Assembly: GCA_900547195.1 (NCBI GenBank)
Contig: URFQ01000057.1
Location: 1 to 17,526, forward strand
Length of the DNA: 17,526 nt
Direction of reading: 5' to 3'
DNA from: an uncultured Butyricicoccus sp.
GTDB lineage: Bacteria > Bacillota > Clostridia > Oscillospirales > Butyricicoccaceae
Shown in pieces: positions 7,241 through 14,708 of this stretch. The notes under the pieces were generated by a model. The model had not been told where the DNA came from. It was given only the letters and a program-made list of their open reading frames with translations, and searched no databases. Position numbers and translations under genes: made by a program. The stretch's first letter is position 1, and every line of letters starts with the position of its first letter.

Positions 7241-8125
7241 TTGCGCATCGTGGAATACCAGGTGGAACCAGCGGCCGACGGCGCGACCGTGGAACGCTTT
7301 TTACGCCGCCGGGGCGTTTCCCGGCGGGTGCTGATCGGCCTGAAAAACGATCCGGACGGGCTGACCGTCGGCGGCGCGCACATCCGCGCCATCGACCGGC
7401 TGCATGCAGGCGATACGCTGCGGCTCAGCCTGCGCGAGACCGAGCGCAGCGACACCATCCCGCAGGCCGCCCTGCCGCTCCCCATCGTGTATGAGGACGA
7501 GGATTTGTTCGTCATCGACAAGCCCGCAGGCATGGCGGTGCATCCGTCGCCGCAAAACCGGGAAAATACAGTGGCGAACGCGCTTGCCTTCCGCTATGCC
7601 GAGGCTGGGGAACCGTTTGTGTTCCGCGCCATCGGGCGGCTGGATAAAAACACCTCGGGGCTGCTTGTGACCGCCAAAAACGCGCTCGCGGCATGCATTT
7701 TAACCGAGGCGGCAGCAAAAAAGCGGTTATACCGAGAATATCTGGCCGTTTGCACCGGGAAACTGCCTGCGTGCGGCACGATCGACGCGCCCATCGGCCG
7801 GGTGGACGGCTCGGTCATTGCGCGTGAGGTGCGGCCGGACGGCGAGCGCGCGGTCACGCAATTTGAGCGCCTTGCGTATGCGGGCGGGTATTCGCTCGCC
7901 CGTGTGCGGCTTACAACCGGGCGCACCCACCAGATCCGGGTACATATGAAACACATCGGCCATCCGCTGCCGGGAGATTTCCTATATGGGCCGGATTTTT
8001 CGCGTATCGGGCGCCATGCGCTGCACGCGGCGTTTTTGACTGTGCCGCAGCCGGTGACCGGCGAGCTGCTGCGGTTTTCCTCGCCGCTGCCGGATGATAT
8101 GCGCGTATTCTTTTCGGGCTGGTAA
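7241..8125 (+). CDS. RluA-family pseudouridine synthase
   Basis: A 294-residue enzyme that isomerises specific uridines in rRNA or tRNA to pseudouridine. Residues about 14-62 form an S4-like RNA-binding region. The catalytic domain starts near residue 83 with the YEDEDLFVIDKPAGMAVHPS segment (84-103), followed by the catalytic Asp135 in GRLDKNTSGLLV and the TGRTHQIRVHMKHIGHP motif (226-242). The usual family form is xRLDxxTSG, so Gly before RLD is acceptable. I chose the TTG at 7241: GGGGAG lies at 7225-7230, and the in-frame GTG at 7199 lies in the promoter's -10 box. Target uridine and exact subfamily (RluD-, RluC- or TruC-like) cannot be decided. It is a single-gene unit. Confidence 0.92.
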   Translation: MRIVEYQVEPAADGATVERFLRRRGVSRRVLIGLKNDPDGLTVGGAHIRAIDRLHAGDTLRLSLRETERSDTIPQAALPLPIVYEDEDLFVIDKPAGMAVHPSPQNRENTVANALAFRYAEAGEPFVFRAIGRLDKNTSGLLVTAKNALAACILTEAAAKKRLYREYLAVCTGKLPACGTIDAPIGRVDGSVIAREVRPDGERAVTQFERLAYAGGYSLARVRLTTGRTHQIRVHMKHIGHPLPGDFLYGPDFSRIGRHALHAAFLTVPQPVTGELLRFSSPLPDDMRVFFSGW

Positions 8126-8132
8126 AGCAAAA

Positions 8133-8158
8133 AGGCTTCCCCCGCAGGGAGGAAGCCT
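8133..8158 (-). terminator. Terminator hairpin between rluA-type gene and GNAT gene
   Basis: AGGCTTCC (8133-8140) pairs with GGAAGCCT (8151-8158), with CCC/GGG extending the stem. An A run at 8129-8133 gives a T run on the minus strand, so it best terminates the metY-GNAT transcript. Without a T run on the plus strand it would act more weakly for the RluA-type gene. The remaining 8159-8283 holds only minor palindromes, such as AAAACT/AGTTTT near 8254-8268. Confidence 0.6.
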
Positions 8159-8283
8159 CAAATTATCGAAAAAGCCCTTCGCGCCGCAGTGCGCGTTCCA
8201 TATTAAAAAAGAGTTTTGAAAAGGCTCATTGATGGCGGCGGGCGTACTTGGCGGAAAACTGTAGTTTTTCGACAGTCTGTTTT

Positions 8284-8733
8284 TTAGTCGTTACAATCCA
8301 GAATCATTTGCCGGTACTCGAGGGACTCAAATCCGAGGGCGCGGTACAAAGCCGCCGCACGCGGGTTTGAGTCTGTAACTTCCAGACGGAAGCGCGCTGC
8401 GTTCGGGTACGCTGCGCGCACCGCGGCAATGAGCTGCTGCCCGATGCCCTGCCCGCGCAGGGCATCCTCAACCATCAGCTCATCCAGCCAGACGCACAGG
8501 CCGCCGGCCTCGTTTGACCACGTGATAGCGCACAGGCAGTACGCGTGCGGCACATCGCGCTCATCCGCTGCGACAAAGCAGCGTGCATACGGCGTATCCC
8601 CCATGAGCAGGTCAAAGGTGCGCTCGGCATGGCTGTCCGGGATGGCGTGCGCCACTGCGGGCAGACGATAAAAATCGTGCGCCATCCGGCAAAAATATGG
8701 CTTGTCCCACGGCAGGATCTCGCGGATTTCCAT
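8284..8733 (-). CDS. GNAT-family N-acetyltransferase
   Basis: A 149-residue acetyltransferase transferring the acetyl group of acetyl-CoA to an unknown amine. The acetyl-CoA pyrophosphate loop is seen as LRGQGIG (92-98), following the beta-strand segment LDELMVEDA (83-91). The C-terminal NPRAAALYRALGF (123-135) is the usual motif B with its Tyr130 at the acid position. AGGAGA sits 5 bases before the ATG. The gene starts 18 bases after the metY stop, so it is probably co-transcribed. That position does not prove a role in sulfur amino-acid metabolism, since GNAT genes are often placed by chance. Confidence 0.85.
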   Translation of the reverse strand: MEIREILPWDKPYFCRMAHDFYRLPAVAHAIPDSHAERTFDLLMGDTPYARCFVAADERDVPHAYCLCAITWSNEAGGLCVWLDELMVEDALRGQGIGQQLIAAVRAAYPNAARFRLEVTDSNPRAAALYRALGFESLEYRQMILDCND

Positions 8734-8751
8734 GGTATTCTCCTAGACCTT

Positions 8752-10017
8752 TCAGATTTGTGCCAGCGCCTGCTCAAGGTCGGCGATAATATCCTCAACG
8801 CTTTCGAGACCAACCGACAGGCGAACCAGACCGGGCTCGATGCCTGCCGCGACGAGCTGCTCGTCGGTGAGCTGGCGATGGGTTTCGGAAGCCGGATGCA
8901 GCACACAGGTGCGGATATCGGCCACATGCACCTCGTTGGAGGCCAGTTTCAGGCTGTCCATGAACTTCATAGCCGCCTCACGGCCGCCCTTGATATCAAT
9001 GGACATCACGCCCGAGGTACCGAGCGGCAGGTATTTCTTTCCGCGCTCGTAATAATGGTCGCCCGGAAGGCCCGGATAGCGCACGCCCGCGATTTTGTCA
9101 GACTTGGACAGATATGTGGCAACCGTGAGCGCATTTTCACAGTACTGCTTCATGCGCACCGGCAGGGTTTCCAGACCGAGATTGAGCAGGAACGCCGAAT
9201 GTGCGGCCGGATAACAGCCGAAATCACGCATAAGCTGCATGCGCGCCTTGATAATGTAGGCCATGGCGCCAAACTCGCGGGTGTACACCACGCCGTGATA
9301 GCTTTCGTCCGGCTCGGTGAAGTCCGGGAACTTGCCCGAAGCCGCCCAGTCAAACTTGCCGCCGTCGACAATTACGCCGCCGCCCTGCACGGCATGGCCA
9401 TCCATGTACTTGGTGGTCGAGTGGATGACAATGTCTGCGCCCCATTCGATCGGGCGGCACAGAATCGGGGTGGCAAAGGTGCTGTCGACGATCAGCGGCA
9501 CGCCGTTTTTGTGCGCGATGCCCGCCCACTTTTCAATGTCGAACACGGTGAGCGCCGGGTTGGCGAGCGTCTCGCCAAAAACTGCCTTGGTGTTCGGCTG
9601 GAACAGTTTCTGGATTTCTTCCTCGTCCGCTTCGGCGTCCGCCCAGATGCACTCGATGCCGAGCTTTTTGAGGGTCACGCCGAACAGGTTAATGGTGCCG
9701 CCGTAGATGGTGCTTGCGGCGATAAAGCTGTCGCCCGCCGAGCACAGGTTCAGAATGGACAACAGGGAAGCCGCCTGGCCGGACGACGTCAGCATGGCGC
9801 CGACGCCGCCTTCAAGCTCTGCAATCTTTTTCTCAACCGCGTCGCAGGTCGGGTTTGCGAAACGGGAGTACATGTACTCGGTTGGCATATCAAACAAAGA
9901 CGCGATCTTAGCGGTAGAATCAAAGCGGTAGGTGGTGGACTGCACGATCGGCATGACGCTTGGGCCGCCATTTTCGGGCTTGTAGCCCGCGTGCAGGCAT
10001 TTAGTTTCCAGATTCAT
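8752..10017 (-). CDS. metY: O-acetylhomoserine sulfhydrylase (aminocarboxypropyltransferase)
   Basis: A 421-residue PLP enzyme of the Cys/Met metabolism family that joins O-acetylhomoserine with sulfide (or methanethiol) to give homocysteine (or methionine) in the cytosol. Features are the MYSRFANPTCDAVEKKIAELEGG segment at about 49-71, the TSSGQAA cofactor phosphate region (78-83), VDSTFATP (177-184) and the PLP Lys203 in HSTTKYMDGH. Length matches MetY (about 420-430) rather than the shorter MetB/MetC (about 380). I start at the ATG at 10017; an in-frame ATG five codons earlier lies in the GGAGGG ribosome binding site. It is read from its own promoter (10054-10082) and followed by the GNAT gene. 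No SAM or T-box riboswitch is visible in the short leader. Confidence 0.93.
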   Translation of the reverse strand: MNLETKCLHAGYKPENGGPSVMPIVQSTTYRFDSTAKIASLFDMPTEYMYSRFANPTCDAVEKKIAELEGGVGAMLTSSGQAASLLSILNLCSAGDSFIAASTIYGGTINLFGVTLKKLGIECIWADAEADEEEIQKLFQPNTKAVFGETLANPALTVFDIEKWAGIAHKNGVPLIVDSTFATPILCRPIEWGADIVIHSTTKYMDGHAVQGGGVIVDGGKFDWAASGKFPDFTEPDESYHGVVYTREFGAMAYIIKARMQLMRDFGCYPAAHSAFLLNLGLETLPVRMKQYCENALTVATYLSKSDKIAGVRYPGLPGDHYYERGKKYLPLGTSGVMSIDIKGGREAAMKFMDSLKLASNEVHVADIRTCVLHPASETHRQLTDEQLVAAGIEPGLVRLSVGLESVEDIIADLEQALAQI

Positions 10018-10053
10018 AGGATTTCCCTCCATATGTAATTTAATACCGCCATT

Positions 10054-10082
10054 ATTGTAACATGGCGTCGGCTTAGGGTCAA
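10054..10082 (-). promoter_or_regulatory. Promoter of metY
   Basis: On the minus strand, TTGACC (10082-10077) and TACAAT (10059-10054) have a 17-base spacer. The leader to metY is only about 30 nt, which leaves no room for a classic riboswitch. Control would have to act at the DNA level. Confidence 0.75.
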
Positions 10083-10088
10083 GAAGAC

Positions 10089-10102
10089 GCGCCGCGCGGC
10101 GC
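10089..10102. repeat. Perfect GC palindrome upstream of the metY promoter
   Basis: The 14-base GCGCCGCGCGGCGC is a perfect palindrome lying 6 bases upstream of the metY -35 element. It could be an operator for a regulator of sulfur metabolism or simply a chance product of high GC. A second small hairpin, CGCGG/CCGCG, lies at 10121-10134. Confidence 0.3.
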
Positions 10103-10186
10103 ACGCGAACCAAGATTTTTCGCGGGATACCGCGCTCCTTTCGGCCGCCGCCCGAATTACTACCAGTTTATCATACCAAACCACTC

Positions 10187-10215
10187 TTTTCAACGCGCAT
10201 CCGGTTTGTTATAAT
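10187..10215 (+). promoter_or_regulatory. Promoter of the DUF896-cca operon
   Basis: TTTTCA (10187-10192) and a perfect TATAAT (10210-10215) have a 17-base spacer. It is divergent from the metY promoter and drives the six-gene overlapping operon at 10248-14522. Confidence 0.65.
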
Positions 10216-10247
10216 GGAAACAATGGATAAACCGGAGGAGAACCAAA

Positions 10248-10460
10248 ATGGAACAATACAAAATTGAACGCATCAACGCGTTGGCGAAAAAGGCGAAAAC
10301 CGAGGGGCTGACCCCGGAAGAGGCCGCGGAGCGCAAAGCGCTGCGGGAAGAATATATCGCGGATTTCCGCGGCAGCCTGAAAGCGCAGCTGGACAATACC
10401 GTGGTCCTCAATCCGGACGGCACATCGTACCGTTTGAAGCAGAAGAAGGGCGGGCATTGA
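10248..10460 (+). CDS. DUF896 (YnzC-like) small protein
   Basis: A 70-residue basic, helical protein. The order INALAKKAKTEGLTPEE near the N-terminus, then ALREEYIADFR (30-40) and LKAQLDN (44-50), matches the DUF896 family of Firmicutes, whose members such as B. subtilis YnzC are small two-helix proteins of unclear function. Full family length. A CCGGAGGAG ribosome binding site precedes the ATG. It is the first gene of the operon, and its TGA overlaps the cca ATG by one base (TGATG), which implies translational coupling. Confidence 0.88.
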   Translation: MEQYKIERINALAKKAKTEGLTPEEAAERKALREEYIADFRGSLKAQLDNTVVLNPDGTSYRLKQKKGGH

Positions 10461-11785
10461 TGCAGTTGCCGGACGAAGTCCAGCAGGCGCTGGCGAAGCT
10501 GGAGGCCGCGGGTTTCCCGGCTTATGTGGTCGGCGGCGCGGTACGCGACCATCTGCGCGGCGTGACCCCGCACGATTTTGACCTGTGCACGGCCGCGCGG
10601 CCGGAGGAAATTACGGCCGTGTTCGCGGGCGAGCGGGTGATTGAAACCGGCGTGAAGCATGGCACAGTCACCATACTGCTTGCCGGCGAACCGCTGGAAA
10701 TCACGACCTTTCGCGTGGAAGGCCGCTACTCGGATTGCCGCCATCCGGACAGGGTGCGGTTTGTGCGGGAAATCGAGGCCGACCTTGGCCGGAGGGACTT
10801 CACAGTGAACGCCATGGCGTATAGCCCCGCGCGCGGCCTGATCGACCCCTTTGGCGGGCGGATGGATCTCGAGCGGCGTGTGCTGCGCGCCGTGGGAGAC
10901 CCGGAAACCCGCTTCTCTGAGGACGCGCTTCGCATTCTGCGCGGCCTGCGTATGGCGGCGGAAACCGGTTTTACTTTGGAGCAGGATACCGCCGCCGCAG
11001 TGCGTGCCCTCACGCCTACCCTGACGCGCGTCGCGCCCGAGCGGCTTTCGGCGGAACTGCTGCGGCTGCTGTGCGGACGCTTTGCCGGCAGGGTGCTGCG
11101 GGAGTATACCGAGGTGATCGGCGTGATTCTTCCCGAAATCCTGCCGATGAAGGGGTTCCGGCAGCACAACCAGCATCATCGTTACGATGTTCTGGAGCAT
11201 ACGCTGCGCGCACTGGAGCAAATCCCGGCCACGCCTGTCCTGCGCCTCGCGGCGCTTTATCACGATGCCGGGAAACCTCGCTGTTTTACTTTGGACGAAA
11301 ACGGCGTCGGCCATTTTTATGGGCATCCCAAAATCAGCGCCGCGCTTGCTGAGCAGCGCTGTCTGGCGCTCCGCCTGCCAAACGCCGTTCGGGAAGAGGT
11401 CGTATTCCTTGCGCATGTGCACGATGTACCCATCGACGGCACACAGAAGACCATCCGGCGGCGGCTGGCGCAATACGGGGAGCTGCGCCTACGGCATGTG
11501 TTGATGATGAAAAAGGCCGATGGGGTTGGCCGCGGCACGCACCCGGAATACATCGGGCAGTACCAGCAGCTCGAGGCTGCGCTCAATGAGGTGCTCCGGC
11601 AGGACGCCTGCCTTTCGGTGCGTTCGCTCGCGTTGGGTGGCCGCGCGCTGATGGCGCTCGGCCTCCAGGGCCCGGCCATTGGTGAAATGCAGCGCCATCT
11701 GCTCGAGCTTGTGCTGGACGACCCGGCACGCAACACCCCGGAAACGCTGGCCGCCCTCGCGCGGCAGCATATGGAGGAAACATGA
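10460..11785 (+). CDS. cca: CCA tRNA nucleotidyltransferase with HD domain
   Basis: A 441-residue class II nucleotidyltransferase that builds or repairs the 3' CCA end of tRNAs with CTP and ATP, without a template. The head domain shows GGAVRD (25-30), the metal-binding DFD (39-41), the RRDFTVNAMAY motif (111-121) and the RILRGLR neck segment (158-164). The C-terminal part carries an HD-type domain with HHRYDVLEHT (239-248) and LYHDAGKP (266-273), as in HD-containing bacterial enzymes. I use the ATG at 10460, overlapping the DUF896 stop; a TTG one codon earlier is possible. The 3' end overlaps the next gene by ATGA. Whether it adds all of CCA or only part (CC- or A-adding) is not certain from sequence, but a single copy with full motifs suggests full CCA addition. 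Confidence 0.92.
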   Translation: MQLPDEVQQALAKLEAAGFPAYVVGGAVRDHLRGVTPHDFDLCTAARPEEITAVFAGERVIETGVKHGTVTILLAGEPLEITTFRVEGRYSDCRHPDRVRFVREIEADLGRRDFTVNAMAYSPARGLIDPFGGRMDLERRVLRAVGDPETRFSEDALRILRGLRMAAETGFTLEQDTAAAVRALTPTLTRVAPERLSAELLRLLCGRFAGRVLREYTEVIGVILPEILPMKGFRQHNQHHRYDVLEHTLRALEQIPATPVLRLAALYHDAGKPRCFTLDENGVGHFYGHPKISAALAEQRCLALRLPNAVREEVVFLAHVHDVPIDGTQKTIRRRLAQYGELRLRHVLMMKKADGVGRGTHPEYIGQYQQLEAALNEVLRQDACLSVRSLALGGRALMALGLQGPAIGEMQRHLLELVLDDPARNTPETLAALARQHMEET

Positions 11786-12351
11786 AAGACAGATTTTTAG
11801 AGATTTTCCGCAACCAGGTGACCCGCCGCGGGGCGGATAAATTGCTCGAATGGCTCGAATCGACCGACTTTTTTATCGCGCCCGCATCCACCCGCTTTCA
11901 TGCGGCGTATGAGGGCGGCCTTCTGGAGCACAGCCTGAACGTTTACAATGTGCTCATCGCCAAGCACTACGATCCGGACAAGGACAATCTGGAGAGCTTT
12001 ACCATCGCGTCCCTGCTGCACGATATCTGCAAGGCCGGCTTCTACACGACCGAGTACCGCAACCGGAAAAACGACCGCGGGGAATGGGAAAAAGTGCCGG
12101 TTTATGCGATTGACGATAAATTCCCATATGGGCATGGCGAAAAATCGGTGTTTTTGATTGAGCGGTTCATGCGCCTGAAAAATGAGGAAGCGGTTGCCAT
12201 TCGCTGGCATATGGGCGGGTTTGACGATTCGGCGCGCGCGGGCAGCTTTGCCATTGCGCACGCCTACGAAAAATATCCGCTGGCGGTCAAACTGCATCTG
12301 GCCGACCTCGAAGCCACCTACCTTTGCGAGCAACGACAGGAGGACGTATGA
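11782..12351 (+). CDS. HD-domain phosphohydrolase-like protein
   Basis: A 189-residue stand-alone HD-domain protein. Candidate metal ligands in order are His50 in GGLLEHS, His80-Asp81 in LLHDICKAG, His118 in YGHGEKS, His143 in RWHMGG and Asp175 in HLADLEA. The DICK stretch after the HD pair and the GHGEKS motif are common in clostridial/phage HD hydrolases acting on nucleotides, but the substrate is unknown. It starts inside the cca stop codon (ATGA) and ends inside the start of the next gene, so it is surely part of the operon. It follows a cca that already has its own HD domain; a linked role in nucleotide or tRNA-end chemistry is possible but only inference. Confidence 0.82.
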   Translation: MKDRFLEIFRNQVTRRGADKLLEWLESTDFFIAPASTRFHAAYEGGLLEHSLNVYNVLIAKHYDPDKDNLESFTIASLLHDICKAGFYTTEYRNRKNDRGEWEKVPVYAIDDKFPYGHGEKSVFLIERFMRLKNEEAVAIRWHMGGFDDSARAGSFAIAHAYEKYPLAVKLHLADLEATYLCEQRQEDV

Positions 12352-12749
12352 AGACCAAAGAATTTTCCCTGCGCACCGAACGGCAGGGCTATTACAACAT
12401 TACAAAAACCATCCGCGAAGTGATCATGGAATCGGGCGTGCAGTCGGGCGTCTGCGTGGTGTTCTGCCCGCACACGACCGGCGCGATTACGATCAACGAG
12501 AACGCCGACCCGGACGTGCAGCACGATCTTGTGATCGGCCTGGACGAAGCCTTTCCCGATCGCCGCGTATTCCGCCACGGCGAGGGCAATTCGGACGCCC
12601 ATCTCAAATGCTCGGCCGTAGGCGCGAGCGAAACCATCCTCATCGAGGATGGCCGCCCGCTGCTCGGGACGTGGCAGGGCGTGTATTTTTGCGAGTTTGA
12701 CGGCCCGCGCACCCGCCGCTATTATGTCAAGGTGATGGCCGATGGATGA
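12348..12749 (+). CDS. yjbQ: YjbQ/UPF0047-family protein
   Basis: A 133-residue single-domain protein of the YjbQ (UPF0047) family, some of whose members show weak thiamine-phosphate synthase activity. The true role is unsettled. Seen motifs are FCPHTTGAITINENADPDV (39-57), GNSDAHLKCSAVGAS (80-94) and LGTWQGVYFCEFDGPR (106-121), which hold the conserved His42, His85 and Glu116. AGGAGGA at 12338-12344 gives a strong start at 12348, overlapping the HD gene by 4 bases. It is normal in length and encoded within the cca operon, where no other thiamine gene is present, so a thiamine role is not supported by context. Confidence 0.9.
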   Translation: MKTKEFSLRTERQGYYNITKTIREVIMESGVQSGVCVVFCPHTTGAITINENADPDVQHDLVIGLDEAFPDRRVFRHGEGNSDAHLKCSAVGASETILIEDGRPLLGTWQGVYFCEFDGPRTRRYYVKVMADG

Positions 12750-13476
12750 CGTTCGGTTTGTGCCGCGCTTTGTGCAGTCCGGAGACGCAAAAATCGCGTA
12801 TTATACATGGGGAAGCGGGGAACCGCTTGTTTTGTTGCACGGCAACGGCGAGGACAGCCGGTATTTTAGGGGCCAGATCCCGGTGTTCGCACGGCGCTTC
12901 CGCGTGATCGCCGTGGACAGCCGCGGGCATGGCCGGTCCGGGCACGGTGCGTGCGGATTGCATTTTGCCCAAATGGCGGATGACCTCAAGACAGTATTTG
13001 ACGCGCTGGGATTGCAAAGGGCGCATATTCTGGGCTTTTCCGACGGCGGGAATTTGGCTATCACGTTCGCCTTGCGGTATCCACAGCAGGTGGACAAGCT
13101 GGTGCTCAATGGCGCAAACCTGCATATGCTCACCGGTGTGAAGCCTGCTGTCCAGCTGCCGCTGTACCCGGTCGTCGGCATGCTGAGCATGCTCAGCCCG
13201 CTGTCCGCGCGGCTCGCGCGCAAGCGGGACGTGCTCGGCCTGATGGCGCGCGATTACGGCGTGGATTGGGACGACCTGCGGAAGATTCCGGCGCGCACGC
13301 TGGTGCTTGTCGGGGAAAACGATATGATTTTCGACCGGCATTCCTGGCGTATTGCGTTGTGCCTGCCGCATGGGCGGCTGTATCGTATCCCGGGTGGCGA
13401 CCATTTTTGCGCGGCAAAGCTGCCCGCACAGTTTAACCTTGCTGTGCTGCGTTTTTTGATGGAGGAATCGACATGA
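12742..13476 (+). CDS. Alpha/beta-hydrolase fold enzyme
   Basis: A 244-residue cytosolic alpha/beta hydrolase. The oxyanion-hole motif is LLHGNGED (31-38), the nucleophile is Ser100 in GFSDGG, a likely acid is Asp194 in VGENDMI and the catalytic His is His221 in GGDHF. The SRGHGRSG segment (60-67) is typical of esterase/lactonase-like members. The GFSDGG elbow resembles proline-iminopeptidase- and ester-hydrolase-type enzymes, but substrate cannot be called. It overlaps yjbQ by 8 bases and the next gene by ATGA. No signal peptide is seen. Confidence 0.87.
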   Translation: MDDVRFVPRFVQSGDAKIAYYTWGSGEPLVLLHGNGEDSRYFRGQIPVFARRFRVIAVDSRGHGRSGHGACGLHFAQMADDLKTVFDALGLQRAHILGFSDGGNLAITFALRYPQQVDKLVLNGANLHMLTGVKPAVQLPLYPVVGMLSMLSPLSARLARKRDVLGLMARDYGVDWDDLRKIPARTLVLVGENDMIFDRHSWRIALCLPHGRLYRIPGGDHFCAAKLPAQFNLAVLRFLMEEST

Positions 13477-14522
13477 AGGAGCTGTTTGCGCCCTGCACGC
13501 TCGGCGGGCTGCATTTGCGCAACCGAATCTGCCGTTCGGCGACAAACGATTATGCTGGGAACGTGGATGGCACGGTTTCGGCGGCGCAGAGGGAGATTTA
13601 CCGCGAACTGGCGGAAAATGAAGTCGGGCTGATCATCACCGGCCACGCCTGCGTGAGTCCGGACGGCCGCAACGACGCACGGCAGAACCGCATGGACGAC
13701 GACCGGTTTCTCACGTCGCAGCGGGAACTGACCGGGCTGGTGCACCGGCTGGGCGGCACGATCGTCCAGCAGCTCAACCATTCGGGCGGCAAGTGCCCGC
13801 CCGCGGTGACCGGCGGCACGCCTGCCGCGCCGAGCGCCATGGAATATATTCCGGGCGTGACGGCGCGTGCGCTGGCAAAAGCGGAAATCCGGCGCATTGA
13901 GGATGATTTTGCGGCCGCAGCCGCACGCGCCAAGGCCGCGGGCTATGACGGCGTACAGATTCACGGGGCGCATGGTTATTTGTTTTCCCAGTTCATCGAC
14001 CCGGCCTGGAACCAACGTGACGACTGCTATGGAGGCAGTGCGGAGAACCGTTTCCGCATCGTGCGCGAGACCATCGAAAAGGTGCGGGAAGCGGTCGGGG
14101 GAGGGTATCCGGTGCTGCTCAAGCTGCATACAAACCTTTTGCAGGACGATCCGGGTTTCCGGCCTGCGCTTTTGCGCATGCTCGATTTTGCGGCAGGGCA
14201 CGGCGTCACGGCGGCCGAACTGTCCGGCTTTGACTTTGCCGCACAGCCGCCGGAAAAGCGGCGCTATTATCTGGATGCCGCGCACGGGCTGGCGGAACAC
14301 ACGGCGCTCCCCCTGATTCTGGCCGGCGGGCTGCGCGATCGCACGGATATGCAGGCGGCGTTGGATGCGGGCATGGAACTGGCTTGCGCATCCCGGCCGT
14401 TCATCTGCCAGCCGGGGTTTGTACGCATCGCACGGGCGGGCGGCACATCCTCGTGCCGGGGATGTTACGGCTGCTTCCGCTGCTACCAAACCACAGGGAA
14501 AAGATGTGTTTTACATCGATAA
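13473..14522 (+). CDS. Old Yellow Enzyme-family NADH:flavin oxidoreductase
   Basis: A 349-residue FMN-dependent TIM-barrel oxidoreductase reducing activated double bonds or related substrates. The N-terminal LRNRICRSATNDY (15-27) holds the FMN-binding start. His164 and His167 in QIHGAHGYL are the substrate-binding pair, followed by FIDPAWNQRDDCYGGSAENRFR-type sequence (174-195) and LAGGLRD (283-289). The C-terminus is Cys-rich: Cys328, 331, 334, 337 and 345. That could ligate a 4Fe-4S cluster, as in 2,4-dienoyl-CoA reductase-like members, but the spacing is not the usual one and the second domain of those fusion enzymes is absent. It is the last gene of the operon; no clear T-rich terminator follows. 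Confidence 0.88.
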   Translation: MKELFAPCTLGGLHLRNRICRSATNDYAGNVDGTVSAAQREIYRELAENEVGLIITGHACVSPDGRNDARQNRMDDDRFLTSQRELTGLVHRLGGTIVQQLNHSGGKCPPAVTGGTPAAPSAMEYIPGVTARALAKAEIRRIEDDFAAAAARAKAAGYDGVQIHGAHGYLFSQFIDPAWNQRDDCYGGSAENRFRIVRETIEKVREAVGGGYPVLLKLHTNLLQDDPGFRPALLRMLDFAAGHGVTAAELSGFDFAAQPPEKRRYYLDAAHGLAEHTALPLILAGGLRDRTDMQAALDAGMELACASRPFICQPGFVRIARAGGTSSCRGCYGCFRCYQTTGKRCVLHR

Positions 14523-14554
14523 AGCGAAAAGTTTCCCTTTCGTACCCGGAAAAA

Positions 14555-14642
14555 GTTTGGTCAAATGCCAAACGGCGGTTTGCATAGAAATCCCCCGAAA
14601 TTCGTTTCATTTCTCTTGCAATCCGCAGGTTTACTTCTGCGG
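14555..14642 (+). other. Small hairpins in the gap before guaB
   Basis: GTTTGG (14555-14560) can pair with CCAAAC (14568-14573), or ATGC-AAAC (14565-14573) with GTTTGCAT (14578-14585); the two folds exclude each other. CCGCAG (14624-14629) pairs with CTGCGG (14637-14642). None has a T run, so these are weak termination or pausing signals for the cca operon at best. They lie upstream of the guaB promoter and are not part of its leader. Confidence 0.3.
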
Positions 14643-14659
14643 CAAAACAGGGGTATAAT
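14630..14659 (+). promoter_or_regulatory. Promoter of guaB
   Basis: A perfect TATAAT (14654-14659) follows a TTTACT -35 element (14630-14635) at 18 bases. The predicted leader is about 43 nt and shows no purine-riboswitch core. AAGGAG at 14696-14701 is the ribosome binding site. Confidence 0.55.
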
Positions 14660-14708
14660 AGTAAAAATACAGTATGATAGATTTTGAGTCTGAAAAAGGA
14701 GAATCAAA

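Noticed and set aside
8545..10038. Long plus-strand open frame (497 codons) opposite metY and the GNAT gene
   Set aside because: It is antisense to clear PLP-enzyme and GNAT genes, its protein is rich in Arg, His and Gly with no family features, and long antisense frames are expected at this GC content.
10190..11473. Minus-strand frame of 427 codons opposite cca
   Set aside because: The cca gene on the plus strand has all its motifs; the antisense protein has none, and the frame runs through the divergent promoter region.
13254..14489. Minus-strand frame of 411 codons opposite the flavin oxidoreductase
   Set aside because: A shadow of the plus-strand gene, with no recognisable domain and no ribosome binding site.
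14660..14708. Purine riboswitch before guaB
   Set aside because: The leader is only about 43 nt and lacks the conserved purine aptamer core.
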